Below are positions 46,020-58,801 of a stretch of 64,000 nt of DNA, piece by piece. Location: positions 1-64,000 of the forward strand of contig JADNRX010000166.1 of the NCBI GenBank assembly GCA_015501595.1, written 5' to 3'. Numbering within the stretch: the stretch's first letter is position 1; every line of letters begins with the position of its first letter. Source of the DNA: Hymenopellis radicata (taxonomy: Eukaryota; Basidiomycota; Agaricomycetes; Agaricales; Physalacriaceae). Position numbers and translations under genes: made by a program. The notes beneath the pieces were generated by a model that ran no database searches, was not told where the DNA came from, and saw only the letters and a list, made by a program, of their open reading frames with translations.

Positions 46020-46322
46020 CACCTCCATTGCGACCTATGTAATTTATTCTAGGTGAAATTTAGTTCGTATCAGTCCGTGTATAACCGCATCACAGCAACA
46101 GGTGCCTGTAGGTCATTGTAAACGTTTGTGTTACATGTTGTGGGGAAATTAACCCTGCATCGCAGCGGGCTTCGGCCATCGGAAACCTGATCGAAGTGCG
46201 CGACGCAGAGTCTGCGATTGCTACGTTTGTACTCAACGCCCAACAACTTACGGCATCGAAATGAGGTATCAGCTCACACACTACCCAGCGACCACAATCC
46301 TGACGTTGCTAGACATGTCTTC

Positions 46323-46415
46323 AAAAAAAAAAAAAAAGTACGGTTGGCCTCCCGTTGGCATGTGGATTATTCAAAAAAAAGCACGGTTGGCCTCCCGTTG
46401 GCAATGTGGATTATT
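46323..46415. repeat. Two-unit tandem repeat with A-runs
   Basis: A unit of about 45 bp, an A-run followed by a stretch including GCACGGTTGGCCTCCCGTTG (GTACGG in the first unit), GGC and ATGTGGATTATTC, occurs twice in tandem. The first A-run is 15 nt, the second 8 nt. It lies 300 bp after IST1. Between here and 47525 I see no convincing gene. Confidence 0.8.
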
Positions 46416-47525
46416 CCAATCGCATTTTGTACGGGACGCGTGCGAATGAGAATTACCAACAAGGCTCTGAATTAGAAAGAGACGAGTTGGGAGGGAAACC
46501 CTTAATCTCCATCCAGGACAAGTTTGCCGCGAAAGCAACCGAAGTGCAGGACGTCGACGCTCGCCAGAAATCTCCGTTAATTCATAGTATCTGGGGATGG
46601 CCGGCCAACCTTCAGTTCGTTACGAATATCCCAAGACCGCCGATGAAAAAGGCTGGGCTCCACGGTCCGCGCGTGAACGCTCTGTTTGACATCCCGTCTG
46701 GATTTGCTTGGTGTGAGATCTTGGCCACACAGGTGCGAGTGTCGACATGATGCTTTTGATAAGGACATGTTTCTGAGGGCTCACATTCATTTGAGTAGTG
46801 TCCCAAGCGGATTACGCATATATGTTCTGTGACCCTTATAGCATAAGTAGACTAGTCTAAGCAAGGGAGCAGACGCGTCCTTATTGTGTAAGATGATCAG
46901 TTAAGCCGGGTAACACGATTGACTTACACTTGTGAACATGCTGCGAAGGTGGCAGAAAGAAGTTCAGGAACGTGAAGGTCATCTTCATCTCGAAGGAGCA
47001 TCGTAACAGCCATTTGTGGTCAAGTTCCCCCGCTATTATAGCTAGCTCCGAGCTCCGATGAGGTGCACAGGCGGAGACAGGCGGAGGGGTGGAAGTCTGA
47101 GCCATGGTGTAGTAATCTTTCGTGCGCTTGCACGAGACCTCTTTGTTTACCCTTCCGAAACTGCGCCGCCATCGCGACCAGCCAAGTTTTCGGTAAGTCT
47201 TCTCATCTCCGGACAGAAGAACTTCGTAGGGTATACCCACTGATTGGGCGAGAGAAGTCGCGCGCGGGATCAAGTCCTGTACAACGAAGGAGATCCTGTA
47301 AAGTCCTTTTCCGATGGCCTTCTTGAGGGGAGTGAAAGACCGGTCGGAGGATCCTTGATGGTCCGCCGTGAACCTGCAGGCCGTGATCTCACGATCGAAC
47401 CGGGAAGAGATGGCTATATAAAGTGCAGGGTCTCTATCGCTCTGCCATGGTCGCGTCTTAATTTTTATCTCATTGTACTCCACCTTGCTTTCCACCACAC
47501 ACACCTTCAGACGTCCGTCTATTCT

Positions 47526-48948
47526 ATGACTTCTGTGGCATATCTCACTATGCACGACAACGATACGGACGACAGCGAGATCTCCTCTGTGTCCTCGCCA
47601 CCATTTAGTTCCCCGCCCAGTGTTTCCTCCTATACTTCCTACGATGTCTCTATGCGGTCGGGTTCACCCACGCCGTCTGTATGGTCGATGACGAGTTCTA
47701 TTCGCGCCAATGCATACAAAGAAGAATTTGGGCGCGGATTGAACAACTACTCTGAAATCTATCGTCTGCCTGCAGACGCAGAAGAGTTGGAAAGACTTGG
47801 TACGTGTCAAATTTAGCCTTGGCCTATTTTTCTGAGTGTGTCTCAGATCACCAACACATTATGTTCACCGAAGTCATGGGCAAGTATGTCCCACCACTGG
47901 AAGCGATCATGCAAGACGATATACCTGGGGAAACGAAAGCCGTCTTGGATCTAGGTTGTGGGAGTGGATCCTGGTTCGTTGACCTATTCTTCTTCTCAAC
48001 GATGTAGAATTTAATTGCAATTTCAATCATGTAGGATCATGCAGGCCGCTCACGACTTTCCTAATTGCAGCGCGGTGGCGGTTGATCTCGTTCCCATGCA
48101 ATCTCCGTATGTGTAGTTCGTCATCCTCTCTTCCCCATCTGACATGTCCGCTGCAGTTACATGCCTCCTAACTGCAGGTGAGAAAAAGTCTGACTTTGAA
48201 CCCCCGCGGAACTAACAACATTCATAGAAGCGAAGTTGATGATATCAATCTCGGCCTTGAACATTTCTACGGTGACTTCAATGTCGTACATGCGCGACTG
48301 ATAGCTTCTGGCGTAAGTGGGTCCGCTCCATTTCTGTTGAACTTCTTCCCATTCTGGTGGCTCTAGATTCGTGACTACGAAGGCTTGATTAATCACATCA
48401 GTCATGTCCTTCGACCTGGCGGATTAATCGATCTTATGGAATGGGATTTCCGCTGTTACGATGAGCATTTCAACCGGATAAATGTTGATACGTCTACCGT
48501 CAGTAGACCCTGGTGGCCACGATGGCTTGCCTTCTTGGAGAGGGAAGTACGCAACCGGGGCGGAGCAGTCGATGCGGCGAGCTATATTCACGATTGGGTA
48601 TCGCACCATCCACTCTTCGAAAACGTGGTGTATCGGGAGTATTACATTCCGTCGTCAGCCTGGAAGACGGATAGTGCGTTTGACATGCGGATGGGTCAAT
48701 ACATGAGCGACGACATAACAGTATGTGCGTTCCTCCGATTTAGCTGCTTGGGCTAAAATGCATTCCAGTCATTCTTGAAATCTGGTCGCCCTTTGCTCCT
48801 GGGAAGTGGACTTCCCGAATTCATCGTCGATGAGATTGAATCAAATTGTGTGAAAGAGGTGACCGAAGCTCATGAACGTTATTACATTCGCCTTCAGTGC
48901 GTGTATGCTAACCGTCGCGAGCGGCGAGCTGCACCCAACCATCCATAG
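47526..48948 (+). CDS. LaeA-like SAM-dependent methyltransferase
   Basis: A Ser/Thr-rich N-terminus leads into the conserved block EEFGRGLNNYSEIYRLPADA, then HQHIMFTEVMGKYVPPLEAI. The SAM-binding motif I follows (AVLDLGCGSGSW), with the acidic mot II loop in SAVAVDLVPMQSP. Further on are HISHVLRPGGLIDLMEWDF and the C-terminal ERYYIRLQCVYANRRER. Six introns of 45-65 nt are all GT-AG and phase-consistent; the stop is at 48948. The first ATG (47526) was chosen; MHDNDTDDSE a few codons later is an alternative. Similar proteins in Agaricomycetes are annotated as TAM-domain or LaeA-like methyltransferases. LaeA regulates secondary metabolism in ascomycetes, but this role should not be assumed here. 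Confidence 0.85.
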
Positions 48949-49572
48949 CCTCGTTTTCCTTTTCTGTTTTTGACTCTTCTTGTACTGTTTTCTGGTCTAT
49001 AGGTCGCATATAATTTGTATCATTGGTTTAGTCCTTACGATAATGCTACTCGTAATGCTCACGATTCTGGCTGTAGTCGGATATTCCAGTCGTCTCCGAT
49101 GTCCGACTCGGAGCGGCTATAATGCAACGCGTAGTCAAATAGATTTATAAGGCTTCATGAAGGAACGAACCCTTCAAAGTCCCCATACGGTTGAGCAAAC
49201 GGCGCCTTCGGCAGGTTGTTATGGTTGGCGCTTTGCCCTCCAGGGTGCTCCAACTTACGCCGTATTATGTTCAGGCTCTCCTGACACAAACACGAAGACG
49301 GGTTGCTCAGGGAAGTTTTTTAGTGTTGTCACCACAGTGATTGCTATTGCCCAAGACTTCGACATAGAAAAAGCTTCAATTGAGTTCTTTTTTCGACGTC
49401 TGCGGACGGACATCGCGGTACACGAGATACGATCATCGCGTTATTAGCGCGTTGTTGTCCCGGCCCGCGCGCTCTCAATACTGACAGTATACTGACGCAT
49501 GACCGTCACGTAATACTGCTTGGACTTGATTGGCAAGGCCTGTACATTTATTACTCTCGCCGCGACAAGTTC

Positions 49573-52500
49573 ATGCTTCAAGTCTCCATGCAAAGCGTGC
49601 GCCACAACGAGATTGTTCAGCAAGTCGTCCATCCACAGCAGGAAAATGCTAGCAGTATCCTTGAGGAACCTGGTCTTGCCCATCGTCCATCACGCGAACA
49701 AATCTACAAGGATATAGAGGAGAAGATCCTCACACCTCAAGATCGGCTCCCAGCCCATTGGCTCCCTCACTATCAACTGTAAATAGAGTGTTTCCGCCTT
49801 GGGTAAATGTTAATACTATTTGACCAGATATTGGAAGCCAGAGCTCTCGATACCGTCCTTACTTCCGATCGCACCGTCGGCCCCACCAACTAGTCTCTCC
49901 TTTGTGAGAACAGGGCTAGATGGTCGCGTTACAGGATATACAGAGGTGGGTTTCTATGAAGGGGACGAAATCTCACTAATCCAGCCATCGACAGGTCCCA
50001 ATCCACGCGTCCTTAGTGGCGTATCGTCAACCTCTCTCGAACGCGCACCTGGCCCTAGCACCAACTTTGTTCGGGGAAAATCTGGGCATGTACCATTCTG
50101 GCCTGGAGGATTGGATGACGTCCTACTCAACTTGGACGCGTCCGTGGAAAACGGTGAGGTCAAAAAGGGCCTGAGGACAATACCGCCGGGATTCAGCAGA
50201 GGTCTCCGCCTTCCGGGAGATGAAATTGAAAACGACGTTTTGCTTGAGTTGGATGATGCTGTGGAGTCTCGACCTGACTCGGCGCATGAGGTAGGAGTGC
50301 AACCGGCTTTGAGGATGCTTACTGACTCAGTGACTACATTTGTACTAGCCTATCTCAGAGTCTGATGAAGAAACACCTCAGGGTCCAGCGAATGAGATCG
50401 ATGACCTCCTTCCAACGACAGTACGCCGTTTTCCAGACTTATTCACTTCATTTCCTAACTTGCGCAAATGATAGCGATCTCATCTCATACCCGCTCGGGC
50501 GCCAAAGCGCGCGCGCCGAACAAACGTCCAGAAACGCGACTGGGCACATGAAATAGACATTCATACACCGCTCAAAAATTTCCATGAGCTAGTCCCTGAT
50601 ATGGCCCACAAGGTGACGCGCCATCGATAAAGTGTTCCTAATCACTAATGGTGTTTATAGTATCCTTTCGAACTAGACACGTTTCAAAAACAAGCGGTCT
50701 ATCATCTTGAAATGGGCGACTCTGTCTTCGTGGCTGCCCACACGTCGGCCGGTAAGACGGTTGTGGCAGAGTACGCAATCGCTTTGGCTGAGAAACATAT
50801 GACCCGGTAAGTCCCATAACTCCCAGAGTTCCTAGAGTCCCCGTCGAAGTCGTACTGAGTAAAGTTCAGGGCTATATATACTTCGCCAATCAAGGCATTG
50901 TCAAATCAAAAATTTCGAGATTTCAAGCAAACGTTTTCTTCGAATTCTGTTGGTATTTTGACCGGAGATGTGCAGATCAATCCGGAGGCTAGTTGCTTGA
51001 TCATGACTACTGAAATTCTACGGAGTATGTTGTACAAGGGCGCGGATCTCATCCGAGACGTTGAATTTGTGATTTTTGACGAAGTGCATTATGTCAACGA
51101 TGCGGAGGTGCGTTCCTCACTTCATATTGTGTTTTGTTTAACGGAATTAACATTAGAGAGGCGTTGTTTGGGAAGAAGTCATCATAATGCTCCCGGACCA
51201 TGTCAACATTATACTACTTTCGGCCACTGTCCCGAATACGAGGGAATTTGCCGACTGGGTGGGGTAAGGAACTCGTCGCTTTCAGGCTTCCCATTTTACA
51301 AGCTCGACAGACGAACGAAGAAGAAAGACATCTATGTAATATCCACTGCTCAGCGGCCAGTACCTCTTGAACACTACTTGTACGCTGGTCGCGACATGTA
51401 CAAGATCGTTGACGCGTCGAGAAATTTTCTCGGACAAGGGTAAGCTGACAGTTTAATTTTAACGACAACATTTACATTGTTGCTAGGTACAAAGATGCAG
51501 GCGAGGCTCTCAGACGTAAGCAAGACAAAGAACGTGAGGCAGCTGGACTACCGCCTGTTCAAAGGGTCGGCGCACGCGGTGGTGCTGCTGCTCAGCGAGG
51601 CCAACCGCGTGGCGGTCGTGGCTCCACCCCACCGCCTAGAGGTGGTCGTGGTGGTGGACGAGGTGGTGGAGCACATCGAGGTGGCGCAGTCGACAAGAAT
51701 CTCTATGTCCATTTGCTTGGGCATTTGCGCAAAAAGGCTCTCCTCCCCGTCGTCGTCTTCACACTGTCGAAGAAACGATGTGAAGAGAACGCGTCAACGT
51801 TGACAAATCAGGACCTTTGCGCCGCGGTGGAAAAGAGTGAGGTGCACGTTGCCATCGAGAAAGCTCTGTCTAGGTTGAAAGGTGAGGGACGTCCTTGCAA
51901 TAACGATCATCGTTGACTTTGAGGCAGGTTCGGATAAGAAGTTACCTCAGATCAGTCGCATGCGCGACCTCCTCACTCGTGGTATTGGTATACATCATGG
52001 CGGTCTGTTGCCTATCGTGAAGGAGGTAAGTAGGTTTACCGAGATTCGTGGTCCTGTGCGTTGACGTGTTCAAGCTTGTCGAAATATTGTTCGCACGAGG
52101 ACTCGTGAAAATCTTATTCGCCACGGAAACGTTTGCTATGGTATGTACGCCACGTTACGATGCCGATTAACCTTACGGGATCCTGCAGGGTGTCAACATG
52201 CCCGCGAAGAGCGTGGTCTTCTCGAGCATTCGTAAACATGATGGTCGCAGTTTTCGCGATATTCTGCCCGGAGAATACACTCAGATGGCTGGTCGTGCTG
52301 GTCGCCGTGGCCTTGACCCCACTGGAACGGTTATCATCGTTGTCGGAGATTTCCTACCCGAGGTGAATAATGAACTACCGTTTCGCTTGAATTTAACCCG
52401 ATCCATTAACCAGCAAACTGCGTTGAATACGATGATGCTCGGTACCCCGGGAAAACTGTCGTCTCAGTTCAGGCTCACCTATAATATGATTTTGAATCTC

Positions 52501-54357
52501 CTACGCGTGGAAGCGCTCAAGGTCGAGGAGATGATCAAAAGGAGCTTCTCAGAGAATGCCTCACAACGCTTACTCCCTGAACAACAACGTCGCGTCATAG
52601 AGGTAATGGCACCTTCTCTTTCGCATTGCACTAACTGATAACGCCGTCCAGGGCGAACAAGCTTTGACGAAACTGGCAAAGCTCGAATGTGGTATCTGCG
52701 TGCCGGACATTGAGTCTTTCTATGACACTTCACAGGCCATCGTCTTGTACAATGAGAGTCTTCTACAGATGGTGACGAATGCCGCTAGAGTTTCGAAGTT
52801 ATTGTCTCCCGGACGTGTTATTATTCTTCGCGACCATGTAGGTGCTCTTTGCTACTCCAACGGGTGACATGTTCTAATCCGCTCTATAGCACTTTAAGAC
52901 AAACAATGCCGCAATCTTACTAAAGGCTGCACCAATGCAACCGGCGGAGTCTGGAAAATTGGATAGGATCAAGACTTACTTCGTTTTGGCTCTCGTGAAT
53001 GATGAGACCAAGAGCAAAGCACATGGTAGGAAACTTAATCGGTCTTCCTTACTGGTAGGCCTTGAAACTAAGTATATCCTTAGATATAGATCCTTCAGGC
53101 CTCGTTCCGCTGTGGCCACCTACTGCCGATTCGGTGTATGTAGAGGATGGCACGTATGAGCTGACTGCAGTGCCTATGACTAGTATTTGTCTGGTCACTA
53201 CGAGGACCTTGCCCAAGGTACAATCTCCAATGAAATCAGGTGCTCCAGCTGAATGTTGGCTTAGGTTGACGTAGTCGCGATTGTGGACCGCCATTTGATA
53301 TCCCATATGCGGCAAGCCATCGAACATCTGGGCACCATTGTAAATGAATGGAGAACATCCGGCGGAAGCATAGCGGAAGTAGATTGGGGTCGTGGTCGAA
53401 GTTTGGAGTTCCAAGAAACACTGAAGGCGCGGAACTCGACAGTTCAGCAATTCCAGAATCAGTCATGCACCGCATGTCAAAGTTTCGATGCACATGTGAG
53501 TCTACTCAATGGAGCGCTGTCTGCGGTGACTCACAATTTCCGTAGTACGCCCTCATCCACGCCGAAAGGGTTCTGAGGGCGAACATAGATAGCCTGAAGC
53601 TTGCGATCTCCGACCAGAACCTGGAACTTATACCCGACTACGAGCAGCGGATTGAAGTCCTGAAGGAGCTGAAATTCATAGATGCCAATTCGACCGTTCT
53701 TCTCAAAGGTCGCGTTGCATGCGAGGTACAGAGCGTCTTTAGGTGGGAATTCCTCCATTGACACTTGACAGATAAACTCTGCGAACGAATTGGTTCTCAC
53801 CGAATTGATATTGGAGAACACCCTCGCCAATTATGAGCCGGAGGAGGTTGTTGCGCTATTGTCGTGCTTCGTTTTCCAGGAAAAGACAGAAGTAGAACCG
53901 GTCGTTCCTCCAAAGCTTGAAGAGGGCAAGGAGGCTATCATGGCTATCAGCGATCGAGTTGGACGCTTGCAGGACAAGTATTCCGTTCCGGTTGAAGACT
54001 TCCGTTCCAACCTTAAGTTTGGTCTGATGGAAGTCGTGTATGAGTGGGCAAAAGGGATGGTAGGAGGATTGTTCTCAGCTGTTATCCGCGAGCTAATGCC
54101 GTCTCTGCAACCAGCCTTTCGAGCAAATCACTTCTCTAACCGACATTCCTGAGGGTACTATTGTTAGAGTGATCACCCGACTAGATGAGACCTGTCGGGA
54201 AGTTCGTGATGCTGCGCGCGTTATCGGAGACGCCGACCTTTTCAAGAAGATGGAGGAAGCACAGATCAAAATTAAACGAGATAGTAAGTGCACATTCGGG
54301 CATCGTCTTGTTTGCTAATTATCTACAGTTGTATTTGCGGCTAGTCTGTACTTTTAG
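49573..54357 (+). CDS. SKI2: Ski2 exosome-cofactor RNA helicase
   Basis: This is a long multi-exon gene whose frame stays intact through about a dozen short introns. Helicase motifs appear in order: Q/I ([28 protein letters not shown]), Ia ([13 protein letters not shown]), II ([14 protein letters not shown]), III (LLSATVPN), IV ([16 protein letters not shown]), V ([19 protein letters not shown]) and VI ([15 protein letters not shown]). Arch and C-terminal DSHCT parts follow, ending [12 protein letters not shown] and VFAASLYF. Ski2 with Ski3 and Ski8 feeds mRNA into the cytoplasmic exosome. An Arg/Gly-rich insert lies between [18 protein letters not shown] and [14 protein letters not shown]. 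The ATG at 49573 is the first good one, but the open frame runs further upstream, so the N-terminus is uncertain. Size about 1,230 aa, normal for the family. Confidence 0.95.
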
Positions 54358-54481
54358 ATTGTATTTGTGGAAGGCCTGTTGTAATGACTATTTGTGTGGC
54401 GCCATCATGTGATTGTTTGTAGACGCGCCAAAAAGTGAGACAGCGTGACGTCACTTGCGACATCCTTCGTCTTAGACCACC

Positions 54482-55999
54482 ATGGACGCGAAATCCTGTG
54501 GAATGCGTACTACCGATGCCACCGAATCCTGCAAGAGAAAACGCTCTGATGAAGAGGATACACTGTCCCTGCTGCCTGATGATGCTGATGATCGCTCGAA
54601 GCCGCGTCGGGTGAACCCACTCCGTACGTGACGTTGCCTGTCTACGCGTATCTATGCTTATATGCGCCGGAATAGACCTAGCTGCCCGACTTGGACCTGA
54701 TCTTGTACGCGAAATGGAAGTCCACATCAAACCAGGCGCATATATGCCATCGTTTGCGATCCGGAAAGACCTCCAAGAACGCTATGCTGTCGACAGGCGC
54801 CATCTGTACGATTACTTTCACTCAAGAGGTACCGTAGCGTTTATCTCCCAATTGCCTGTTGTGCTGATAATCGAAGGTCTCCGTGTTGCGAAGGAAGAAC
54901 GCTTCAATAATCTCGCGCGAAGTCGTCAGAAGAAAGCCCAAGAGAAGGCATCAGCAGCTGCGAAGGAGGTATGTTCTCCTCATACTATCCTGTTTACTGC
55001 CCTTTTAACACCTTGCTAGAACACGACTCAGAAAACCGGAGAATCACGCAAGCGTCAGGCACAAGCAAAACGACAGCCTCTAACTAAATTGTCAAGCAAT
55101 GCTGTGTCCTCCTCCCACAAAACACCACCCCCTTCTTCCAGCTCAACGTCAAAGTGTATTTCAAAGAAAGTTCCAGCGTCACCTGTTTCAGAATCTATGC
55201 CCAGCCTATTCCCATCCGCCGCAGATACCACATTCCAGGAAGTCACCCATTCCAGTCTATCACCCGACACGCAGGAATGTGCCCAACCCAAGGTTCACCA
55301 TGCTTCGAAGCTCTTTCTCCCGAACAGTCGACCGCGCTTCCCTCGCCCGCCCCCACAAGTGTAGATTGCCTTCCACATTTGACAACAGATAATCTTGGCG
55401 ACGAGGATACTCCAGCTTTTCACCTTTCCTCCGAGATTCCTGATTCTCCTCTATTTCACCCCTTTGATGATTTGGAGAATTCGCTGTCGAATGTTGACGA
55501 CTTCTTCATGGAGACAGAGCCTTCTTTCGATATCATGCCAGACGCAGAGTCTCTTCTGGAACCAGGGGAGCGTTCACGGATCTATGGCCTCATTCAGCAC
55601 GCCGCTACTCTCCATTCCAACGCAATGGAATCTCTTGGGTCGTACAACAGGTATATGTCGGAGCGCAAGAACGCCTACTACAATGCGTTGTTGTCGGCGT
55701 ATGAAGTTACTCAGGCGCCGAGCACGGGAATACATCATGGACTCGGAGATTCTTTCGTCGACTTTGACAGCTGGCTCGTCAACGACAACGACAATCAGTG
55801 TCACGAATTGTCGAAAGCAGCTGTTTCCGGTGATGTCTCATATGCCCAGCTGTCCGCATCTACATCACCCGCAGACTTCCTCTCCGTGAATTTTCACACT
55901 TCTACCGGCAGAGACATCTATTCTGCTCGCGTTCATCCGAGCCCTTTACAGTGGCTCGCACCTCGTGCCCCCTTATGCAGTCATTCGAAGCACAAATGA
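54482..55999 (+). CDS. Putative DNA-binding regulator (homeodomain-like)
   Basis: The ATG at 54482 starts an acidic N-terminus with KRKR. Residues about 50-110 carry a conserved helical block: LVREMEVHIKPGAYMPSFAI, RKDLQERYAVDRRHLYDYFH, then after an intron GLRVAKEERFNNLARSRQKK. The basic, helix-turn-helix-like spacing suggests DNA binding; I do not recognise a named family with certainty. After the third intron the protein is Ser/Pro-rich and ends with an acidic region (DDLENSLSNVDDFFMETEPS) and HELSKAAVSGDVSYAQL. The frame shifts at 55282-55284 (CCC should be CCCC), joining SPDTQECA to PTQGSPCFEALSPEQS. The stop is at 55999. The start lies 124 bp after the SKI2 stop. Confidence 0.6.
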
Positions 56000-56435
56000 G
56001 AGTGCGGAGATGTTCTGTTTCGTCAAAAGGATCCTTCTCCAGTGCACGACGTAGAAGCGTATCTTCTCGCGGCTTGTAAAGGCTGTTGTCTACCCCCTTC
56101 TGTGATGTGACCCTTCTCTTACTTGCAAGCCTTGTACCCTAGAGCATTGAAACTTTGACAGTACGTATACGTATCAGTGAGCGCTACCATAGCTTTAATT
56201 CGGCGTTGTCGCAGAAAGCGATATAATACATTTTTTCTGGCACTACCATTCAGTGGAAAGACGAATACAGGTTTATATGCTACATCATGCATGTTTCAAT
56301 GAATTGCAAGGTCCGAACGCGATGCTATGTAAGTACAAAGTATGTATGTGAACCAAAAAGAGGATGCCGTGAAAAAAAGAGCCATAACTACAACCCGGAG
56401 TTGTCATATATCTGGTTAGTCTTCAAACGAGCCTG
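56000..56435. other. Intergenic, nothing recognised
   Basis: Two genes converge here. AT-rich, 3'-UTR-like sequence with no feature I can support. Confidence 0.5.
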
Positions 56436-57221
56436 TTAGTGGCCCGCAGATGCAGATGCTTCAAGTGAAGCGGCGATGTCGTTCATCATCTGATAGTTAA
56501 AACGTCGAGTTGGTCGGGGTTGATGGAGTGGAATAGGGTCAGGATTAGGCGATGAAATCGATGCCGATGAATGGGAAGGAAGAAGGGTGAAGGATGTCTC
56601 TCCATGCTGACAAGCTTGCCATTGAGATGGATCTGATAACGGGGAGAGAGGGGATGACGCCGCTGACTCGTAGCTGTACTGGTAGTAATTTGAAACAGGA
56701 ATCCCATCGGAGCCTGCATTCATACTCATAGGACCTGGCGCAGGCCGCAGAATCTGGTACGACCCGTCCTGGAACACGCAGATGCCCGACTCGCGGCTGT
56801 CAAAGTCATCATAGGATGACGCATCAGAGTACCCGTGCACTTGGGTGTCGTGTTTAAGATAGGGCCACTGGCAGTGAGCCGGCCAAACCTCCATTCCGTC
56901 AAAGGAAGTTTGCGAAGCAGGATACACCGAGTGCGATTCCGGGGCCGGTGGTGGGGCGACCACGTCCATGCCGTCAAGCTCTAGCCCCATTGTGCTGGAC
57001 ATTGTGCCTGGCGTGTAGGGATACTCTGCATCGGAGAGAGGGGAGTACAGCGACATGGGTGACGACGGTTCCTCGGCGATACGAGTGGTGTCAAGTGACT
57101 GTGGAGGCTGGGGTGGAGCAGCGAATGTATAGGGATCATACAGCGACGCGTAGCTCGCGGAGGTTTGCAGAGATGGTTCCCAGTAGTCCTGCTGGGGTGC
57201 TGTGGCGCTATGATTAGGCAT
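56436..57221 (-). CDS. Pro/Ser/Tyr-rich hypothetical protein, 261 aa
   Basis: One exon from an ATG at 57221 reads MPNHSATAPQQDYWEPSLQT and is rich in Ser, Pro, Tyr and Asp with no helical domain, like a transcription activation region. It ends FNYQMMNDIAASLEASASAG. Just upstream (57330-57225) a further ATG reads MQSYYSYPAESSRTVSRQCS, which looks coding, but its frame ends at TAG directly before this start. A splice or single-base error may hide the join. I do not recognise a family. It converges on the DNA-binding-like gene at 54482-55999. Confidence 0.6.
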   Translation of the reverse strand: MPNHSATAPQQDYWEPSLQTSASYASLYDPYTFAAPPQPPQSLDTTRIAEEPSSPMSLYSPLSDAEYPYTPGTMSSTMGLELDGMDVVAPPPAPESHSVYPASQTSFDGMEVWPAHCQWPYLKHDTQVHGYSDASSYDDFDSRESGICVFQDGSYQILRPAPGPMSMNAGSDGIPVSNYYQYSYESAASSPLSPLSDPSQWQACQHGETSFTLLPSHSSASISSPNPDPIPLHQPRPTRRFNYQMMNDIAASLEASASAGH

Positions 57222-57339
57222 CTATGAAAGGAAGTCGGACATGAAAGACGTACTCGGGACTGCAGGTGCAGACGAACACTGACGGGACACTGTCCGTGAT
57301 GATTCAGCAGGATAGCTGTAGTAGGACTGCATGGCGCGC

Positions 57340-58801
57340 GATAGAAGTTGGGGGACAGCCTGAGGTAAAGAAAGACGAACTGCCAGAACGAAGGAGGCCC
57401 TTATATATGATCGCGGCGTTTTGACGCCTCATTATTCAATCGCAAAATCTCCCGCTTCTTCGCTGGGCACAAATTGTGGCGCTGATCAGGGTTGACACAA
57501 TGGGTATCAACCACACCCACGTTGCGGTTGGGCTGTGGTAAAAAATAAAAAAAGAGTTAAATAAAGATGACGAGAGAAGATCAAATAGATGAACCCGACC
57601 CACGAAGCCGCGACAGCGCCAGAGACGTTCGCGAACTGTCCATGATATGTCAAATTCAGAATCCCAGAGGGCGACATATCGGGGAATCTCCAAGAATCTT
57701 GCCCTCGAATCGCGACCGAGGCGTGCTAGACAGGCGCCGAAACTGAGTACAGACTTACAACTTGGCTCACGGGCCGCATGAACACAAAGGCAACAAGACA
57801 CGATCACGATGCAGGGCGGCAAACAACATATTACGGATTGACACACATTTGGATACGTACGTTTAGGCTGCGCATGCATCACCAGCGGAATATGTTCAAA
57901 GTGTCACGCATTTACATTTACAGCTATCGTTGAATGGAACGGTCCAGAGATATAGATATCAGAACACCGCCTGACAACAACAACAGTGGATAACTCGTGT
58001 GGGCAGGGTCCCGCGCTCCATCAGCGAGAGCCTTCCTGATCCCAAGGTACCCAAGCAGGCGAAAACCTTGTTTGTGGCGCGCGCTTAGCGTGCCGCTACT
58101 AGTGATTTCAAACCGTGTGGGCTTGGAAATTCCCAGACGATAGCGGAAGCCGTCGGCTGGGCTACGATGGCCAGGAGAACTGCGGAACGGAATGAAGTGA
58201 ACGCACAAACACGCACCATAACCGGCAAGTTCATCATTGCTGATTCGAAGCGGTGTGGATGGTGAATCATTGATGTGGAACGCACAAAGAAGTAATTAAA
58301 TTGGCTCAACAGCTGGCAGACGCCGCCGGCGCATTGTTCTATGGCCTTTGTGCTATCGAATTCGGTCAGAAAGGGTGCCTTGAAGAAAGCCTTCTGCACC
58401 CATGTCATCTCCACGTGTTGTTTTTGCAAGCCCGGAATGGAAATGAAAGCTCGGTCGACTGAATTCGACTGATGGGTATGGCTGGACCCGGCACCAAGTA
58501 CACAGCACAAAAGAGTATACATTATGTACTTGCTACTTGTGTGGGATTACGGCGATGGTGGAAGAAAACCTAAAGGAATGTTATTGGTTACAGTGACAGA
58601 AACAGAAAAAAATGAATGCCCCAAGCCCTCTCTCCAACAACGCGTCGACAACACATTTCCACCGATTAGTTGCGAAACATCAGAAATGAAAAAAGAGCCT
58701 CCATAACATACAGAAAAAGAAGAGTATTCATGCGAAAATAAGAATTGGAGGGGGAACAGAGCGCAAAACTTCAAGTCGGACGCTCGTCAATCATCCATCA
58801 A
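57340..58801. other. Gene-poor stretch
   Basis: Several short minus-strand frames occur. One, 58085-58216 from an ATG, would give a 44-aa peptide with a signal-like start (MVRVCAFTSFRSAVLLAIVA). It is embedded in a longer same-frame ORF beginning at 58522 (MYTLLCCVLGAGSSHTHQSN). Neither resembles a known family. Confidence 0.4.

Noticed and set aside
46881..47555. 224-codon ORF on the minus strand as a gene
   Set aside because: It overlaps the start of the methyltransferase gene and its promoter, shows no motif, and its composition looks like an antisense frame. A small gene starting near 47104 remains possible.
51477..51803. 108-codon ORF within SKI2
   Set aside because: It is a shadow frame of the RGG-coding exon, where GC-rich repeats keep several frames open.
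58085..58522. 145-codon minus-strand ORF as a secreted protein
   Set aside because: Only weak signal-like segments, no family resemblance, no splice support.
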